Below are positions 9,587 to 18,213 of a stretch of 64,000 nucleotides of DNA, piece after piece. Location: contig WLIT01000005.1 in NCBI GenBank assembly GCA_009726125.1, positions 1 to 64,000 on the forward strand, written 5' to 3'. Below the pieces are notes generated by a model. It saw only the letters and a list, made by a program, of their open reading frames with translations. It did not search any database and was not told the origin of the DNA. A program made the translations under genes and the position numbers. This DNA comes from Actinomycetota bacterium. GTDB taxonomy: Bacteria > Actinomycetota > Actinomycetes > Nanopelagicales > Nanopelagicaceae. The stretch's first letter is position 1, and every line of letters starts with the position of its first letter.

Positions 9587-9687
9587 CCTTTTTTACTTGA
9601 ACCGCCTATATTTTCCCCATAACGAACCAAATTGGTGGGCTCGGCGAAGCGTCCATCCAAGAGGGCTAATCCTAAATCGGGAGAGAA

Positions 9688-11118
9688 ATGTTTAAGAATT
9701 CTGCAGAAGTTTTTGCTTACATCAAGAAAGAGAATGTAAAGCTTGTTGATGTTCGTTTTATCGATCTTCCAGGTATCCAACACCACTTCAACGTTCCAGT
9801 TGAATCATTTGACGAAGCAGTTTTCACTGACGGTCTGATGTTCGACGGTTCTTCAATCCGTGGTTTCCAAGCAATTCACGAATCAGATATGAAGTTGCTG
9901 CCTATTCCAGAGTCAGCATTCATCGATCCATTCCGTGATGTAAAAACTTTGGTAATTCTCTTCTCAGTTCACAACCCAATCGATGACACTCCTTATTCTC
10001 GTGATCCTCGCGGTGTAGTGACAAAGGCAGTTGAATACTTAAAGGGAACTGGAATTGCAGATACTGCATTCTTCGCACCAGAAGCCGAGTTCTATGTATT
10101 TGATGCAATTCGTTTCAAGACTGGCATGAACGAGTCTTTCCACCACATCGATTCATATGAAGGCGCATGGAACACTGGTGTTGAATACGATCCAGATGGC
10201 ACACCTAACCGTGGATATCGAACACGTATCAAGGGTGGATATTTCCCAGTTTCTCCAACCGATCAATTCGCAGATCTTCGCGATCAGATGGTTATGAAAC
10301 TTGGCGAGGCCGGACTGCTTGTAGAGCGTTCACACCACGAAGTTGGAACTGCAGGACAGATGGAAATTAACTATCGCTTCTCAGATATTTTATCTGCCGG
10401 CGATGACGTTATGAAGTTTAAATACATCATTAAGAACACCGCATGGGAAGTTGGCAAGACCGCAACTTTCATGCCAAAGCCACTGTTCGGTGACAACGGT
10501 TCTGGTATGCACGTTCATCAATCACTTTGGAAAGATGGCAAGCCATTGTTCTTCGGTGATGGATATGGCGATCTTTCAGATATGGCTCGTTGGTACGTCG
10601 GTGGACTTCTAAAGCATGCACCTTCGTTGCTTGCATTTACCAACCCAACAGTTAACTCATACCGTCGCTTGGTTCCAGGATACGAAGCACCAGTAAATCT
10701 TGTTTACTCTGCACGTAACCGTTCTGCGTGTATTCGTATCCCAATCACTGGGTCGAATCCAAAGGCAAAGCGCATCGAATTCCGTTGTCCAGATCCGTCA
10801 TCAAACCCATACCTGGCATTCGCTGCAATGCTTATGGCCGGACTAGATGGAATCCAAAATAAGATCGAACCACCAAAGCCAGTTGATAAAGACTTGTACG
10901 AATTAGAGGGCGATGAAGCAGCCTCTATTCAGCAAGTGCCTGGATCGCTTGATGCGGTTCTAGATAACCTAGAAGCCGATCACGAGTTCTTGCTTAAGGG
11001 TGGCGTATTCACAAAGGATCTAATCGAAACTTGGATTACTTGGAAGCGCAAGGAAGAAGTGGATTATGTCCGCTTGCGTCCACATCCAGCAGAGTTCGAA
11101 CTTTATTACGACCTCTAA
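9688..11118 (+). CDS. glnA: Glutamine synthetase, type I
   Basis: Main ammonia-assimilating glutamine synthetase: glutamate + NH4 + ATP to glutamine. The 476-residue length fits a dodecameric GSI. Visible are the ammonium-site motif MFDGSS (Asp53), the SGMHVHQS loop, NRSACIRIP and [16 protein letters not shown]. Tyr404 in [11 protein letters not shown] lies where the adenylylated tyrosine sits in GSI-beta enzymes, so control by GlnE-type adenylylation is possible, although no glnE is in the window. The GGGAGAG ribosome site lies 3 bases before ATG. The 200-base leader holds a tandem repeat and a GTAAC element, and a hairpin terminator closes the gene. Confidence 0.97.
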   Translation: MFKNSAEVFAYIKKENVKLVDVRFIDLPGIQHHFNVPVESFDEAVFTDGLMFDGSSIRGFQAIHESDMKLLPIPESAFIDPFRDVKTLVILFSVHNPIDDTPYSRDPRGVVTKAVEYLKGTGIADTAFFAPEAEFYVFDAIRFKTGMNESFHHIDSYEGAWNTGVEYDPDGTPNRGYRTRIKGGYFPVSPTDQFADLRDQMVMKLGEAGLLVERSHHEVGTAGQMEINYRFSDILSAGDDVMKFKYIIKNTAWEVGKTATFMPKPLFGDNGSGMHVHQSLWKDGKPLFFGDGYGDLSDMARWYVGGLLKHAPSLLAFTNPTVNSYRRLVPGYEAPVNLVYSARNRSACIRIPITGSNPKAKRIEFRCPDPSSNPYLAFAAMLMAGLDGIQNKIEPPKPVDKDLYELEGDEAASIQQVPGSLDAVLDNLEADHEFLLKGGVFTKDLIETWITWKRKEEVDYVRLRPHPAEFELYYDL

Positions 11119-11130
11119 GAAATTCCACAG

Positions 11131-11165
11131 AAGGGCCCTCCAAGAAATTGGGGGGGCTTTTTTAT
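11131..11165 (+). terminator. Rho-independent terminator of glnA
   Basis: GCCCTCC (11135-11141), an 8-9 base loop, then GGGGGGC (11151-11157) followed by a run of T residues. The stem includes one G-T wobble. It lies 13 bases past the glnA stop and separates glnA from the nickel/cobalt permease. Confidence 0.85.
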
Positions 11166-11205
11166 TTCAAGTCGCGCAGGGCTTCACCATAAGGTATTTT
11201 TCTAC

Positions 11206-11222
11206 TTGCAAATTATTCGCAT
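11206..11222 (+). promoter_or_regulatory. Nur-like box upstream of the nickel/cobalt permease
   Basis: The sequence TTGCAA-ATTAT-TCGCAT resembles the Streptomyces nickel-uptake-regulator (Nur) pattern TTGCAA-N5-TTGCAA, with mismatches only in the second half. It is 30 bases upstream of the chosen ATG of a NiCoT permease, which is a sensible target for a Fur-family nickel repressor. No regulator gene is in the window, so this is a pattern-based suggestion. Confidence 0.4.
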
Positions 11223-11251
11223 CTAGACATATTAAGAATTTTGAGGCCCCC

Positions 11252-12442
11252 ATGAACCAGGTTGAGACAACAACCGTTCGAACCCCATTACGCGATCGCC
11301 TAACCCGCGATGAATGGCGCCGCATGGCTCTGATGTTTGGGTTCATCGCATTTCTACATATAGCTGGTTTTGTATTGATGGGATTGGCAGTATCTGGAGA
11401 TTATGAATTAGGCGACGGAACTTTATTTGGTTGGGGCACGGCGGCTTTGGCTTATACGTTAGGAATGCGTCACGCTTTCGATGCCGACCACATCAGCGCA
11501 ATTGATAACACAACTAGAAAATTAATGTCAGAAGGACAACGGCCACTTGGAGTTGGTTTCTTCTTCTCACTTGGTCACTCATCTGTGGTTGCGGCTCTTG
11601 CGCTCCTTCTAACTTTTGGAATCAAAGCTCTTGGGTCACAGCTCAAAGATGAAGATTCTGCGCTCCACCATTACACAGGCTTGATTGGCTTAACTGTTTC
11701 TGGAACTTTCTTGATGATTATCGCAATCCTGAACTTAATTATTTTGGTTTCAATCGTTAAAGTATTTTCACAGATGCGCCAAGGCCTATACAGTGAAGAA
11801 GAACTTGAAAAGCATTTAAATGCTCGCGGTCTACTTATGCGATTCTTTGGCCCAATTGCACGTCGCATTGATAAAAGTTGGAAGATGTATCCACTTGGAA
11901 TTCTCTTTGGTTTAGGTTTCGACACTGCAACTGAAGTGGGCCTACTTGTTTTGGCTGGAACTTCGGTAATTGCGGGACTTCCCTGGTGGGCCGTTCTTTC
12001 CCTCCCCCTATTCTTTGCCGGCGGAATGAGCCTTCTCGACACTATCGATGGCTCTTTCATGAATTTTGCATATGGTTGGGCATTTTCTAAACCAGTCCGC
12101 AAGGTCTACTACAACATAATAATTACAGCACTTTCAGTAGGTGTTGCAATGTTTGTTGGTGGCTTAGAACTATTGCAAGTTTTATCAGGTCAATTAAACC
12201 TATCTGGTGGATTCTGGAATTACGTCAATGACTTCAGTCTTAACTCCGCTGGTTACATAATTGTTGCTTCCTTTGTAGTAGTTTGGGCGGTTGCGTTGTT
12301 GCTCTGGAAATACGGCAAAATCGAAGAGCGTTGGCACAATAAAGCCCATGCCGCACAATTATCACGCGGTGAAAATACTGACCACGTAGCCGCAGGCATA
12401 GAACTCGGCGCTATTAAAGACGGCTTTAAGATAGACGATTAG
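11252..12442 (+). CDS. NiCoT family nickel/cobalt permease
   Basis: High-affinity Ni2+/Co2+ uptake permease of the HoxN/NixA family. The signature HX4DH in transmembrane helix II is present as HAFDADH (H74-H80), with further conserved blocks FSLGHSSVV, LGFDTATEV and GMSLLDTIDG. About eight membrane segments are visible. The ORF track starts at 11066 inside glnA, but that extension crosses the glnA terminator and is polar; the ATG at 11252 gives a normal 396-residue protein. It stands alone between a terminator and an ABC-F gene. Metal choice (Ni or Co) cannot be decided; a Nur-like box favours nickel. Confidence 0.92.
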   Translation: MNQVETTTVRTPLRDRLTRDEWRRMALMFGFIAFLHIAGFVLMGLAVSGDYELGDGTLFGWGTAALAYTLGMRHAFDADHISAIDNTTRKLMSEGQRPLGVGFFFSLGHSSVVAALALLLTFGIKALGSQLKDEDSALHHYTGLIGLTVSGTFLMIIAILNLIILVSIVKVFSQMRQGLYSEEELEKHLNARGLLMRFFGPIARRIDKSWKMYPLGILFGLGFDTATEVGLLVLAGTSVIAGLPWWAVLSLPLFFAGGMSLLDTIDGSFMNFAYGWAFSKPVRKVYYNIIITALSVGVAMFVGGLELLQVLSGQLNLSGGFWNYVNDFSLNSAGYIIVASFVVVWAVALLLWKYGKIEERWHNKAHAAQLSRGENTDHVAAGIELGAIKDGFKIDD

Positions 12443-12475
12443 TTATATCCACTAACGCTGTGGGAGTATCGCTTA

Positions 12476-14074
12476 GTGATTGCCACTCAAAGCGTTGAAC
12501 TCCGAGCTGGCGCAAGACTTTTAGTTAAAGATGTAGCAGTTCGAATCAACAGCGGTGATCGAATTGGATTCGTGGGCCGAAATGGTGCCGGTAAATCAAC
12601 TCTCGCAAAATGCTTAGCTGGTGAAATACTCCCTGCGGGTGGTCAGATAACTCGAACTGGAACTATCGGTTATCTCCCCCAAGATCCAAGAACAGGCGAT
12701 CAAGAAGAATCAGTTATAAATCGTATTCTCTCGGCTCGTGGTCTAGATCAAATAGTCGTTCGAATGCGCAAAGCCGAAGAGGCAATGGCAACGGCCACGC
12801 CAGAAGAGTTGGAAGTTGCGCTCGAGCGTTATGCCCGAGTCGATAGTGAATTCAATGCAGCCGGTGGATATAGCGCATCTGCCGAAGCCGAATCAATTGC
12901 AACAAACCTTGGTTTGCCAGAGCGGCTATTTGAAGAGCCAATTCAAGTTCTTTCTGGTGGCCAGCGTCGTCGCGTCGAACTTGCCCGCCTTTTATTTAGT
13001 GGCGCCGAAACACTTCTACTCGATGAGCCAACAAACCACTTAGATGCTGAATCCATCAATTGGTTACGCGATTACCTAACAAAATACTCTGGTGGCCTTG
13101 TGGTTATTTCTCACGATGTTGCCTTGATTGAAACTGTTGTAAACAAAGTTTTCTACATCGATGCGAACCGAAATGTCATCGACGTGTACAACATGGGCTG
13201 GAAAAAATATTTATTACAACGCGAAGCTGATGAACATCGCCGTAAGAAAGAACGCGCTAATGCTGAGAAGAAGGCCGAAATCTTGCAGAAGCAAGGCGAG
13301 AAGATGCGCGCCAAAGCATCAAAGGCAACAGCTGCCCAAGGCATGTTACGTCGCGCCGAATCCCTCATCTCTAACCTTGAAGATGTTCGCAAATCAGACA
13401 AGGTCGCAAAGTTGCGCTTCCCTACCCCAGCACCTTGTGGCAAGACTCCACTGATGGCAACTGGTTTGAGTAAGTCATACGGTTCACTAGAAATCTTCAC
13501 CGATGTTGATCTTGCAATTGATAGATCTTCTCGCGTTGTGATACTTGGGCTAAACGGTGCGGGTAAAACCACATTGCTAAGTATTCTTGGTGGTACAAAT
13601 GAATCAGATACTGGTGAAATATTGCCTGGTCATGGTTTGAAGATTGGTTACTACACCCAAGAACACGAATCTCTGGATTTTGAACGCACTGTTCTTGAGA
13701 ACATGCTCTCTGCTGGTGACAAAATCAGCGAACAACAAGCCCGCCAAACTCTTGGTTCTTTCTTATTCTCTGGCGATGATGTGCAAAAACCAGTAAAGGT
13801 TTTGAGTGGTGGCGAACGAACCAGACTTGCTCTTGCAACTTTGGTAGTCGGATCTGCAAATGTGCTTTTATTAGATGAGCCAACAAACAACTTAGATCCT
13901 GCTTCACGCGAAGAAATTCTTGCAGCATTAGGTGAATATCAAGGGGCTGTGGTTCTCGTAAGCCACGATGTCGGCGCTGTTCAAGCCCTTAAGCCAGAGC
14001 GCGTTTTATTACTTCCAGATGGCGATGAAGATTTATGGGGCAATCAGTATTTGGAACTGATCGCCCTCGAATAA
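12476..14074 (+). CDS. ABC-F family ATPase (ribosome-associated type)
   Basis: A 532-residue protein with two ABC ATPase domains and no membrane segments, as in ABC-F translation factors. Domain 1 has Walker A GRNGAGKST (about 36-44), signature LSGGQRRR and Walker B LLLDEPTNHLD; domain 2 has GLNGAGKTT, LSGGERTR and LLLDEPTNNLD. A charged, Lys/Ala/Glu-rich linker around residues 250-310 corresponds to the P-site tRNA interaction motif region. The GTG start is 33 bases after the NiCoT stop. Family members act on stalled ribosomes or protect from antibiotics; this one cannot be assigned to a subgroup by eye. Confidence 0.9.
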   Translation: MIATQSVELRAGARLLVKDVAVRINSGDRIGFVGRNGAGKSTLAKCLAGEILPAGGQITRTGTIGYLPQDPRTGDQEESVINRILSARGLDQIVVRMRKAEEAMATATPEELEVALERYARVDSEFNAAGGYSASAEAESIATNLGLPERLFEEPIQVLSGGQRRRVELARLLFSGAETLLLDEPTNHLDAESINWLRDYLTKYSGGLVVISHDVALIETVVNKVFYIDANRNVIDVYNMGWKKYLLQREADEHRRKKERANAEKKAEILQKQGEKMRAKASKATAAQGMLRRAESLISNLEDVRKSDKVAKLRFPTPAPCGKTPLMATGLSKSYGSLEIFTDVDLAIDRSSRVVILGLNGAGKTTLLSILGGTNESDTGEILPGHGLKIGYYTQEHESLDFERTVLENMLSAGDKISEQQARQTLGSFLFSGDDVQKPVKVLSGGERTRLALATLVVGSANVLLLDEPTNNLDPASREEILAALGEYQGAVVLVSHDVGAVQALKPERVLLLPDGDEDLWGNQYLELIALE

Positions 14075-14087
14075 ATTTAAGAACAAT

Positions 14088-15398
14088 TTAAGAGCGAAGT
14101 GCGACCGCAAAGGCACGGAAATCTTCGACAAGTAAATCAATCTCCTTCTGGCCGTGGGCCAGTGAAATCAACCATTGTTCATCTAAGCCCGGAGGCGTGA
14201 TGATTCCGCGGTTCATTGACCAGAGCCATGAAAGTTCGGCGATTTCAAAATCAGTTGCTTTGTAATCACGATAGTTGCGAACGGGATCCTTCGACCAAGT
14301 TACACAGCCCTTAACTCCAAAGCCAACAGTATGAGCTGGAAGTTGGAACTCTTCGATTATTAAAGTAATTCGATCAAGTGCCTGCTTATTTAAAGCTTCA
14401 GCCTTTGCAAGTGCTTCTTCTGTACACAAGCGATCCATCGCGCGAAGTCCCGCCATTGCAAGTGGATTGCCATTGAATGTTCCGAAGTGCGCCATTGCGC
14501 CAGTCGTGATTGTGTCCATGATTTCTGCCTTGCCACCAAATGCAGCGAGTGGAAGTCCACCGCCAATTGATTTAGCGAGACAGATTAAATCTGGTTGAAC
14601 ACCAATGCGATGTGCTGCGCCTTGTGGACCGGCAGTTAAACCAGTTTTCACTTCATCAAAAATTAAGACAATGTTGTATTCGGTACAGAGTTCCCGAACA
14701 CCAGCAAGGTAGCCAGCATCAGGTAGAACAATTCCCAAGTTCTCTAGAACTGGTTCAAGAATAAAGCAAGCAATCGATTCATGGTCGCGAGCAAAGATCT
14801 TCTCAAGTGCTGGAAGATTATTGAATGGAACTACGAAAACAACGCCAGCATTTATACCGTGTCCAATTACCGGAGTTGGCTCTTCGGGGTTTCCTGCTTG
14901 ATCAAGAGTCGGCTTTGCTGAAACCGTAAGTGGGTCGTAGCTACCGTGGTAGCCACCCTCCAACTTAACGATTGCGGATTTACCGTTGTAGGCCTTGGCG
15001 GTACGAACTGCATACATTGTCGCTTCAGTACCAGAGTTTGCAAATCTAACTTTGTCGATTTCAAAACGCTTGCATAAGCGTTCAGCGCCATCACGCGAAA
15101 TAGGTGATGGAGTTACAAAGAGAGTGCCACCCTCGAGTGCAGCCTTGGTTTCTGCAATCACTTCTTCATTCAAGTGACCGGCAAGCATTGCACCGAAGCC
15201 CATTGAAAGATCAAGTAATTGACGACCATCAACATCAGTCATCCATGCACCTTTAGCTGAAACAATGCTAATTGGATATGGATCCCAGTATTGGAAGCTT
15301 GAAGTTGCGCCAAGTGGCGAAGACGACTTCGCAATAGTGTTTTCAACACCAGAGGCAAAGGTAGATTTTGAATACAACGCCCACTCAGCAGCCATCAT
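14088..15398 (-). CDS. Class III PLP-dependent aminotransferase (GSA aminomutase-like)
   Basis: Fold-type I PLP enzyme of aminotransferase class III. The motifs RFANSGTEATM (phosphate/PLP loop), FDEVKTG (PLP-ring Asp) and LAKSIGGGLP (Schiff-base Lys) are intact. The N-terminal half is most like glutamate-1-semialdehyde aminomutase-type proteins, but the gene context (gamma-glutamyl ligase, aldehyde dehydrogenase, permease, amidotransferases) argues for an amine or amino acid transaminase in catabolism. The start at 15398 is preceded by weak AAAGAG. Upstream, the same frame stays open with coding-like residues back to a TGA at 15471-15473, two codons from another ATG; see findings. Confidence 0.85.
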   Translation of the reverse strand: MMAAEWALYSKSTFASGVENTIAKSSSPLGATSSFQYWDPYPISIVSAKGAWMTDVDGRQLLDLSMGFGAMLAGHLNEEVIAETKAALEGGTLFVTPSPISRDGAERLCKRFEIDKVRFANSGTEATMYAVRTAKAYNGKSAIVKLEGGYHGSYDPLTVSAKPTLDQAGNPEEPTPVIGHGINAGVVFVVPFNNLPALEKIFARDHESIACFILEPVLENLGIVLPDAGYLAGVRELCTEYNIVLIFDEVKTGLTAGPQGAAHRIGVQPDLICLAKSIGGGLPLAAFGGKAEIMDTITTGAMAHFGTFNGNPLAMAGLRAMDRLCTEEALAKAEALNKQALDRITLIIEEFQLPAHTVGFGVKGCVTWSKDPVRNYRDYKATDFEIAELSWLWSMNRGIITPPGLDEQWLISLAHGQKEIDLLVEDFRAFAVALRS

Positions 15399-15720
15399 CT
15401 CTTTAATTTTTGTCGATGAGATTGGAGTGACGATATTTGGGGTCTTACGGAAAGTCTGAGGTTCTAGAGTTCAGGTCATTTTGGAAAGAAGTACCTTTTG
15501 TTGGATGGCTCGCTAGCTATCAGCGAATCCCTTTTGGGTACGAGCTCCTTTGGTTGAGAGAAAACTTGGTAGTTTTCTTATAAAGGTGAAGGTAGCAGGG
15601 AAAGCCAGATAATGCACTAATAGGCTGACTTGATGCGTGTTGCACCCCAAGATTTTGGACAATTTTTGAAGAATTTTCAAAAGTCATGCGATATTCCAAA
15701 AGTTAAGCCATTATTTGGGT
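15399..15720. other. Non-coding divergent spacer between aminotransferase and amidotransferase genes
   Basis: The only gene-free stretch above 300 bases. It should hold both promoters. Two structures are visible: a perfect 8-bp hairpin AGAAAACT-TGGT-AGTTTTCT (15559-15578) not followed by a T run, and an inverted repeat TTTTGAA-N5-TTCAAAA (15664-15682). No tRNA, known riboswitch or additional ORF with recognisable content was seen. Confidence 0.6.
15664..15682. promoter_or_regulatory. Inverted repeat upstream of the class I amidotransferase gene
   Basis: TTTTGAA-GAATT-TTCAAAA, perfect 7-base arms with a 5-base spacer, ends 38 bases before the ATG. The position and symmetry suit a dimeric repressor or activator of the amine-degradation genes. 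No regulator family is recognised. Confidence 0.4.
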
Positions 15721-16431
15721 ATGGCCGAAAAAAGCAAGAAAATAATTCTTGCAATCCAAAATGACCCAACCGATCCCCCACATTTAGTTGGCCGTTGGCT
15801 TATGGAAATTGGTTTCGCAATAAAAATTCTTCGCGCCTATACCGGGGAAGTTGTCCCAACAAAAGTTCCAGATGATATTTGTGCGCTGCTTCCGCTAGGT
15901 GGATCTATGGGCGCGAATGATGATGAGGAATTGCCATGGTTGGCGGATGAAAAAGAATTATTAGCAGATGCTGTCGCTCGCGATATCCCAGTATTTGCAA
16001 TCTGTTTGGGAGCCCAACTTCTTGCAGCCGCGTTAGGTGGCGAAGTTACTCGATCTCAAGTTGGTGAGATTGGTATTTACGAGATCAAACGTAATTTGGA
16101 ATCAGATCCAATTTTCAACTTTGGGGATACCGCGATCTCTGCACAATGGCATGAAGATAAGATTTCCAAACTTCCATCTGGCGCCGTGAATTTGGCGTCG
16201 AGTGCGTTATGTGAGAACCAAATTTTTCGAATTGGTGCAGCGACTTATGCAGTCCAGTTTCACCCAGAAGTCGATTCCGGGATAATTAAACTCTGGGAAG
16301 ATGACGCTGACAACGCATTTCTAGAATCTGGGAAGAGCAGCGTCAAGGATGAGGTCCAAAAGGTTGAAGCGGAACTGCAAGAAATTTGGAAACCAATTAT
16401 TCAAAACTGGGGTCGACTTATACTTCAGTAA
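15721..16431 (+). CDS. Class I (Triad) glutamine amidotransferase-like hydrolase
   Basis: A free-standing class I amidotransferase domain of the GuaA/PuuD superfamily. The nucleophile elbow is FAICLGAQ (C95), and the His-Glu pair is in QFHPEVD (H181, E183), so the catalytic triad is complete. The track starts at a TTG (15715); ATG at 15721 is more likely (236 residues). Beside a glutamine-synthetase-like ligase, a PuuD-like role hydrolysing gamma-glutamyl amides is plausible, but it lacks any synthetase partner domain and a generic glutamine amidotransferase cannot be excluded. A bidirectional terminator follows the stop. Confidence 0.85.
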   Translation: MAEKSKKIILAIQNDPTDPPHLVGRWLMEIGFAIKILRAYTGEVVPTKVPDDICALLPLGGSMGANDDEELPWLADEKELLADAVARDIPVFAICLGAQLLAAALGGEVTRSQVGEIGIYEIKRNLESDPIFNFGDTAISAQWHEDKISKLPSGAVNLASSALCENQIFRIGAATYAVQFHPEVDSGIIKLWEDDADNAFLESGKSSVKDEVQKVEAELQEIWKPIIQNWGRLILQ

Positions 16432-16440
16432 AAATTCAAC

Positions 16441-16475
16441 AAAAAAGGGGCCCTCAATCTGAGAGCCCCTTTTTC
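16441..16475. terminator. Bidirectional hairpin terminator
   Basis: A-run, GGGGCCCTCA, 3-base loop, TGAGAGCCCC, T-run. The stem has one C-A mismatch and is flanked by A6 and T5, so it works on both strands, ending the amidotransferase and the convergent permease transcripts. It is the only convergent junction in the window with a recognisable hairpin terminator. Confidence 0.9.
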
Positions 16476-16485
16476 TAATTTCTAA

Positions 16486-18030
16486 CTACAGGTTGCTAAT
16501 CGGTCCCTTGAACCACTTCTTCACTGAAAGATGCCACCAGATCCAGAGAAGAATCAAAGCACCTCCAGTAACGATTGGAGCATAGTTAACCGCGGTCCAG
16601 TTGAAGTCCTTTGCGCCAGGAACTCCTAGTGGTGAGAACGGCATAATGAAATAGACCGAAATAATTGCAATTTCAGCAACTGCAACTGTGTTCATCCACT
16701 TGTACTTAGAACCATTGTTCCAAGCTCCGACCTTAAATTTATCTCCAGCTTTTAGACGAAGATAAATTGGAATCATGAATGATAAGTAAAGACTGATTAC
16801 GCAGACTGAAACAACAGCATAGAAAGCAGTTGGAACGCCAGCTGAGCTCTTGTAGAGAGCAGGAAGTGTAAGAACAACACCACCGGTAGCTGAGATTAGT
16901 ACTGCGTTAACTGGTACTCCAGCCTTATTTACTTTCTTCCAGTTCTTATGTCCTGGTACTGCGCCATCTCGAGAGAAGGCGAAGAGCATGCGAGAACATG
17001 AAGTCAAGCAAGCAGTTACGCAGAAGATCTGACCGGCTGTTGTAATTACCATAACCAGCTTGAACAAAGCGCCACCACCGAGTGAACTGTAGAGAAGTGC
17101 GATGACAGAACCGATTCCGAATGGATTTACTTCAGGATCAGCTGAGTTGATCATGTCAGAATTTGTTGCAGCAAATAGGAATGCAAGCAGCAGGATATAT
17201 CCACCGATTGCTGAGTAGAAGATTGACTTCCAGATTCCCTTTGCTGAAGCAATATGAGCACCTTGGGTTTCTTCAGAAAGGTGAGCGGATGCATCAAAGC
17301 CAGTAATTGTGTACTGGGTTAATAAGAAGCCAAGTGGCAGAACATATAGCCAGTAACTTCCACCTGCGAAGCCTGAGTTATTGATTTTTTCAGTAAAGAC
17401 CCAGCTTGCAGATTGGTGAGCATCTGGTGCTACAACCAAAATAATAACGATCAGAGCGGCGCCAAATACATGCCACCAAACTGAAATGTTATTTATAACA
17501 GCCAAAAGATGGCTGCTAAATATATTGATCAGAGTTACAAGGGCAATAACAATTACGAATAGTGCGAATTGTTGCTTGATAAAATCGCCACCCATAAATG
17601 AAGTCGCATAACCATCAAAGAAAGCACCTAGAACAATGTTTAGGAATGAGGTTAAGCCGTATCCCACTGAAGCGGTTACTGAAACTAGACCAATTAGATT
17701 TAGCCAACCGGTATAAAACCCAGCCTTGGGACCGCCAAGTTTGGAAGCCCACCAATAAATTCCACCAGAGGTTGGAAATGCTGAGGCGAGTTCGGACATA
17801 CAAAGACCAATAATTAAAATGAAGGCTGAAATTAGCGGCCAACCAAGGGAAATTGCTACGGGACCACCATTGTTCCAAGCCTGTGCAAAGGTCGTAAAGC
17901 AACCTGCCAAGATCGAAATAATTGAGAAGGAAATTGCAAAGTTCGAGAAACTTGACCAAGAACGATTTAGCTCTTGTTTGTATCCGAGGTCGGCTAAGCG
18001 ACGCTCATCATCTGCGTGTGTATTCGACAT
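16486..18030 (-). CDS. APC superfamily amino acid/amine permease
   Basis: A 514-residue permease with about 12 membrane segments. The N-terminal block NRSWSSFSNFAISFS and following GWPLIS, SGGIYWWAS segments are typical of the GABA/choline-type amino acid permeases of the APC superfamily. It starts after AAGGGTGG and is divergent from the glutamine-synthetase-like gene. Context suggests it imports the amine or amino acid handled by the surrounding cluster, as PuuP does for putrescine. Substrate is not deducible from motifs. Confidence 0.88.
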   Translation of the reverse strand: MSNTHADDERRLADLGYKQELNRSWSSFSNFAISFSIISILAGCFTTFAQAWNNGGPVAISLGWPLISAFILIIGLCMSELASAFPTSGGIYWWASKLGGPKAGFYTGWLNLIGLVSVTASVGYGLTSFLNIVLGAFFDGYATSFMGGDFIKQQFALFVIVIALVTLINIFSSHLLAVINNISVWWHVFGAALIVIILVVAPDAHQSASWVFTEKINNSGFAGGSYWLYVLPLGFLLTQYTITGFDASAHLSEETQGAHIASAKGIWKSIFYSAIGGYILLLAFLFAATNSDMINSADPEVNPFGIGSVIALLYSSLGGGALFKLVMVITTAGQIFCVTACLTSCSRMLFAFSRDGAVPGHKNWKKVNKAGVPVNAVLISATGGVVLTLPALYKSSAGVPTAFYAVVSVCVISLYLSFMIPIYLRLKAGDKFKVGAWNNGSKYKWMNTVAVAEIAIISVYFIMPFSPLGVPGAKDFNWTAVNYAPIVTGGALILLWIWWHLSVKKWFKGPISNL

Positions 18031-18213
18031 TGAATCTATTCCACCCTTCTAGAAGTTAAAGAGAGTGTGCCCTGCGTCTCACCAAATTGGAAGTGTATTC
18101 ACGAGGTTTTCAGCGAGAAATTTCACCAATTTTTGGGTCGTTGTGTCTACGGAAACGCCCTAGTAACCTCCCACACAGGTAATTCTGGATTCTGGCCAAA
18201 GGGGAGCAAGCGC

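Noticed and set aside
11066-11251. N-terminal extension of the NiCoT permease in the ORF track
   Set aside because: It begins in another frame of glnA and crosses the glnA terminator; the ATG at 11252 gives the family-normal start.
15559-15578. Perfect hairpin AGAAAACT-TGGT-AGTTTTCT as a terminator or riboswitch
   Set aside because: No T run follows, it lies between two divergent genes where no terminator is needed, and no riboswitch core was recognised.
18067-18213. Longer start for the glutamine-synthetase-like gene
   Set aside because: The extra 49 residues do not resemble the family, and GTG 18214 has a well-placed GGGGAG site.
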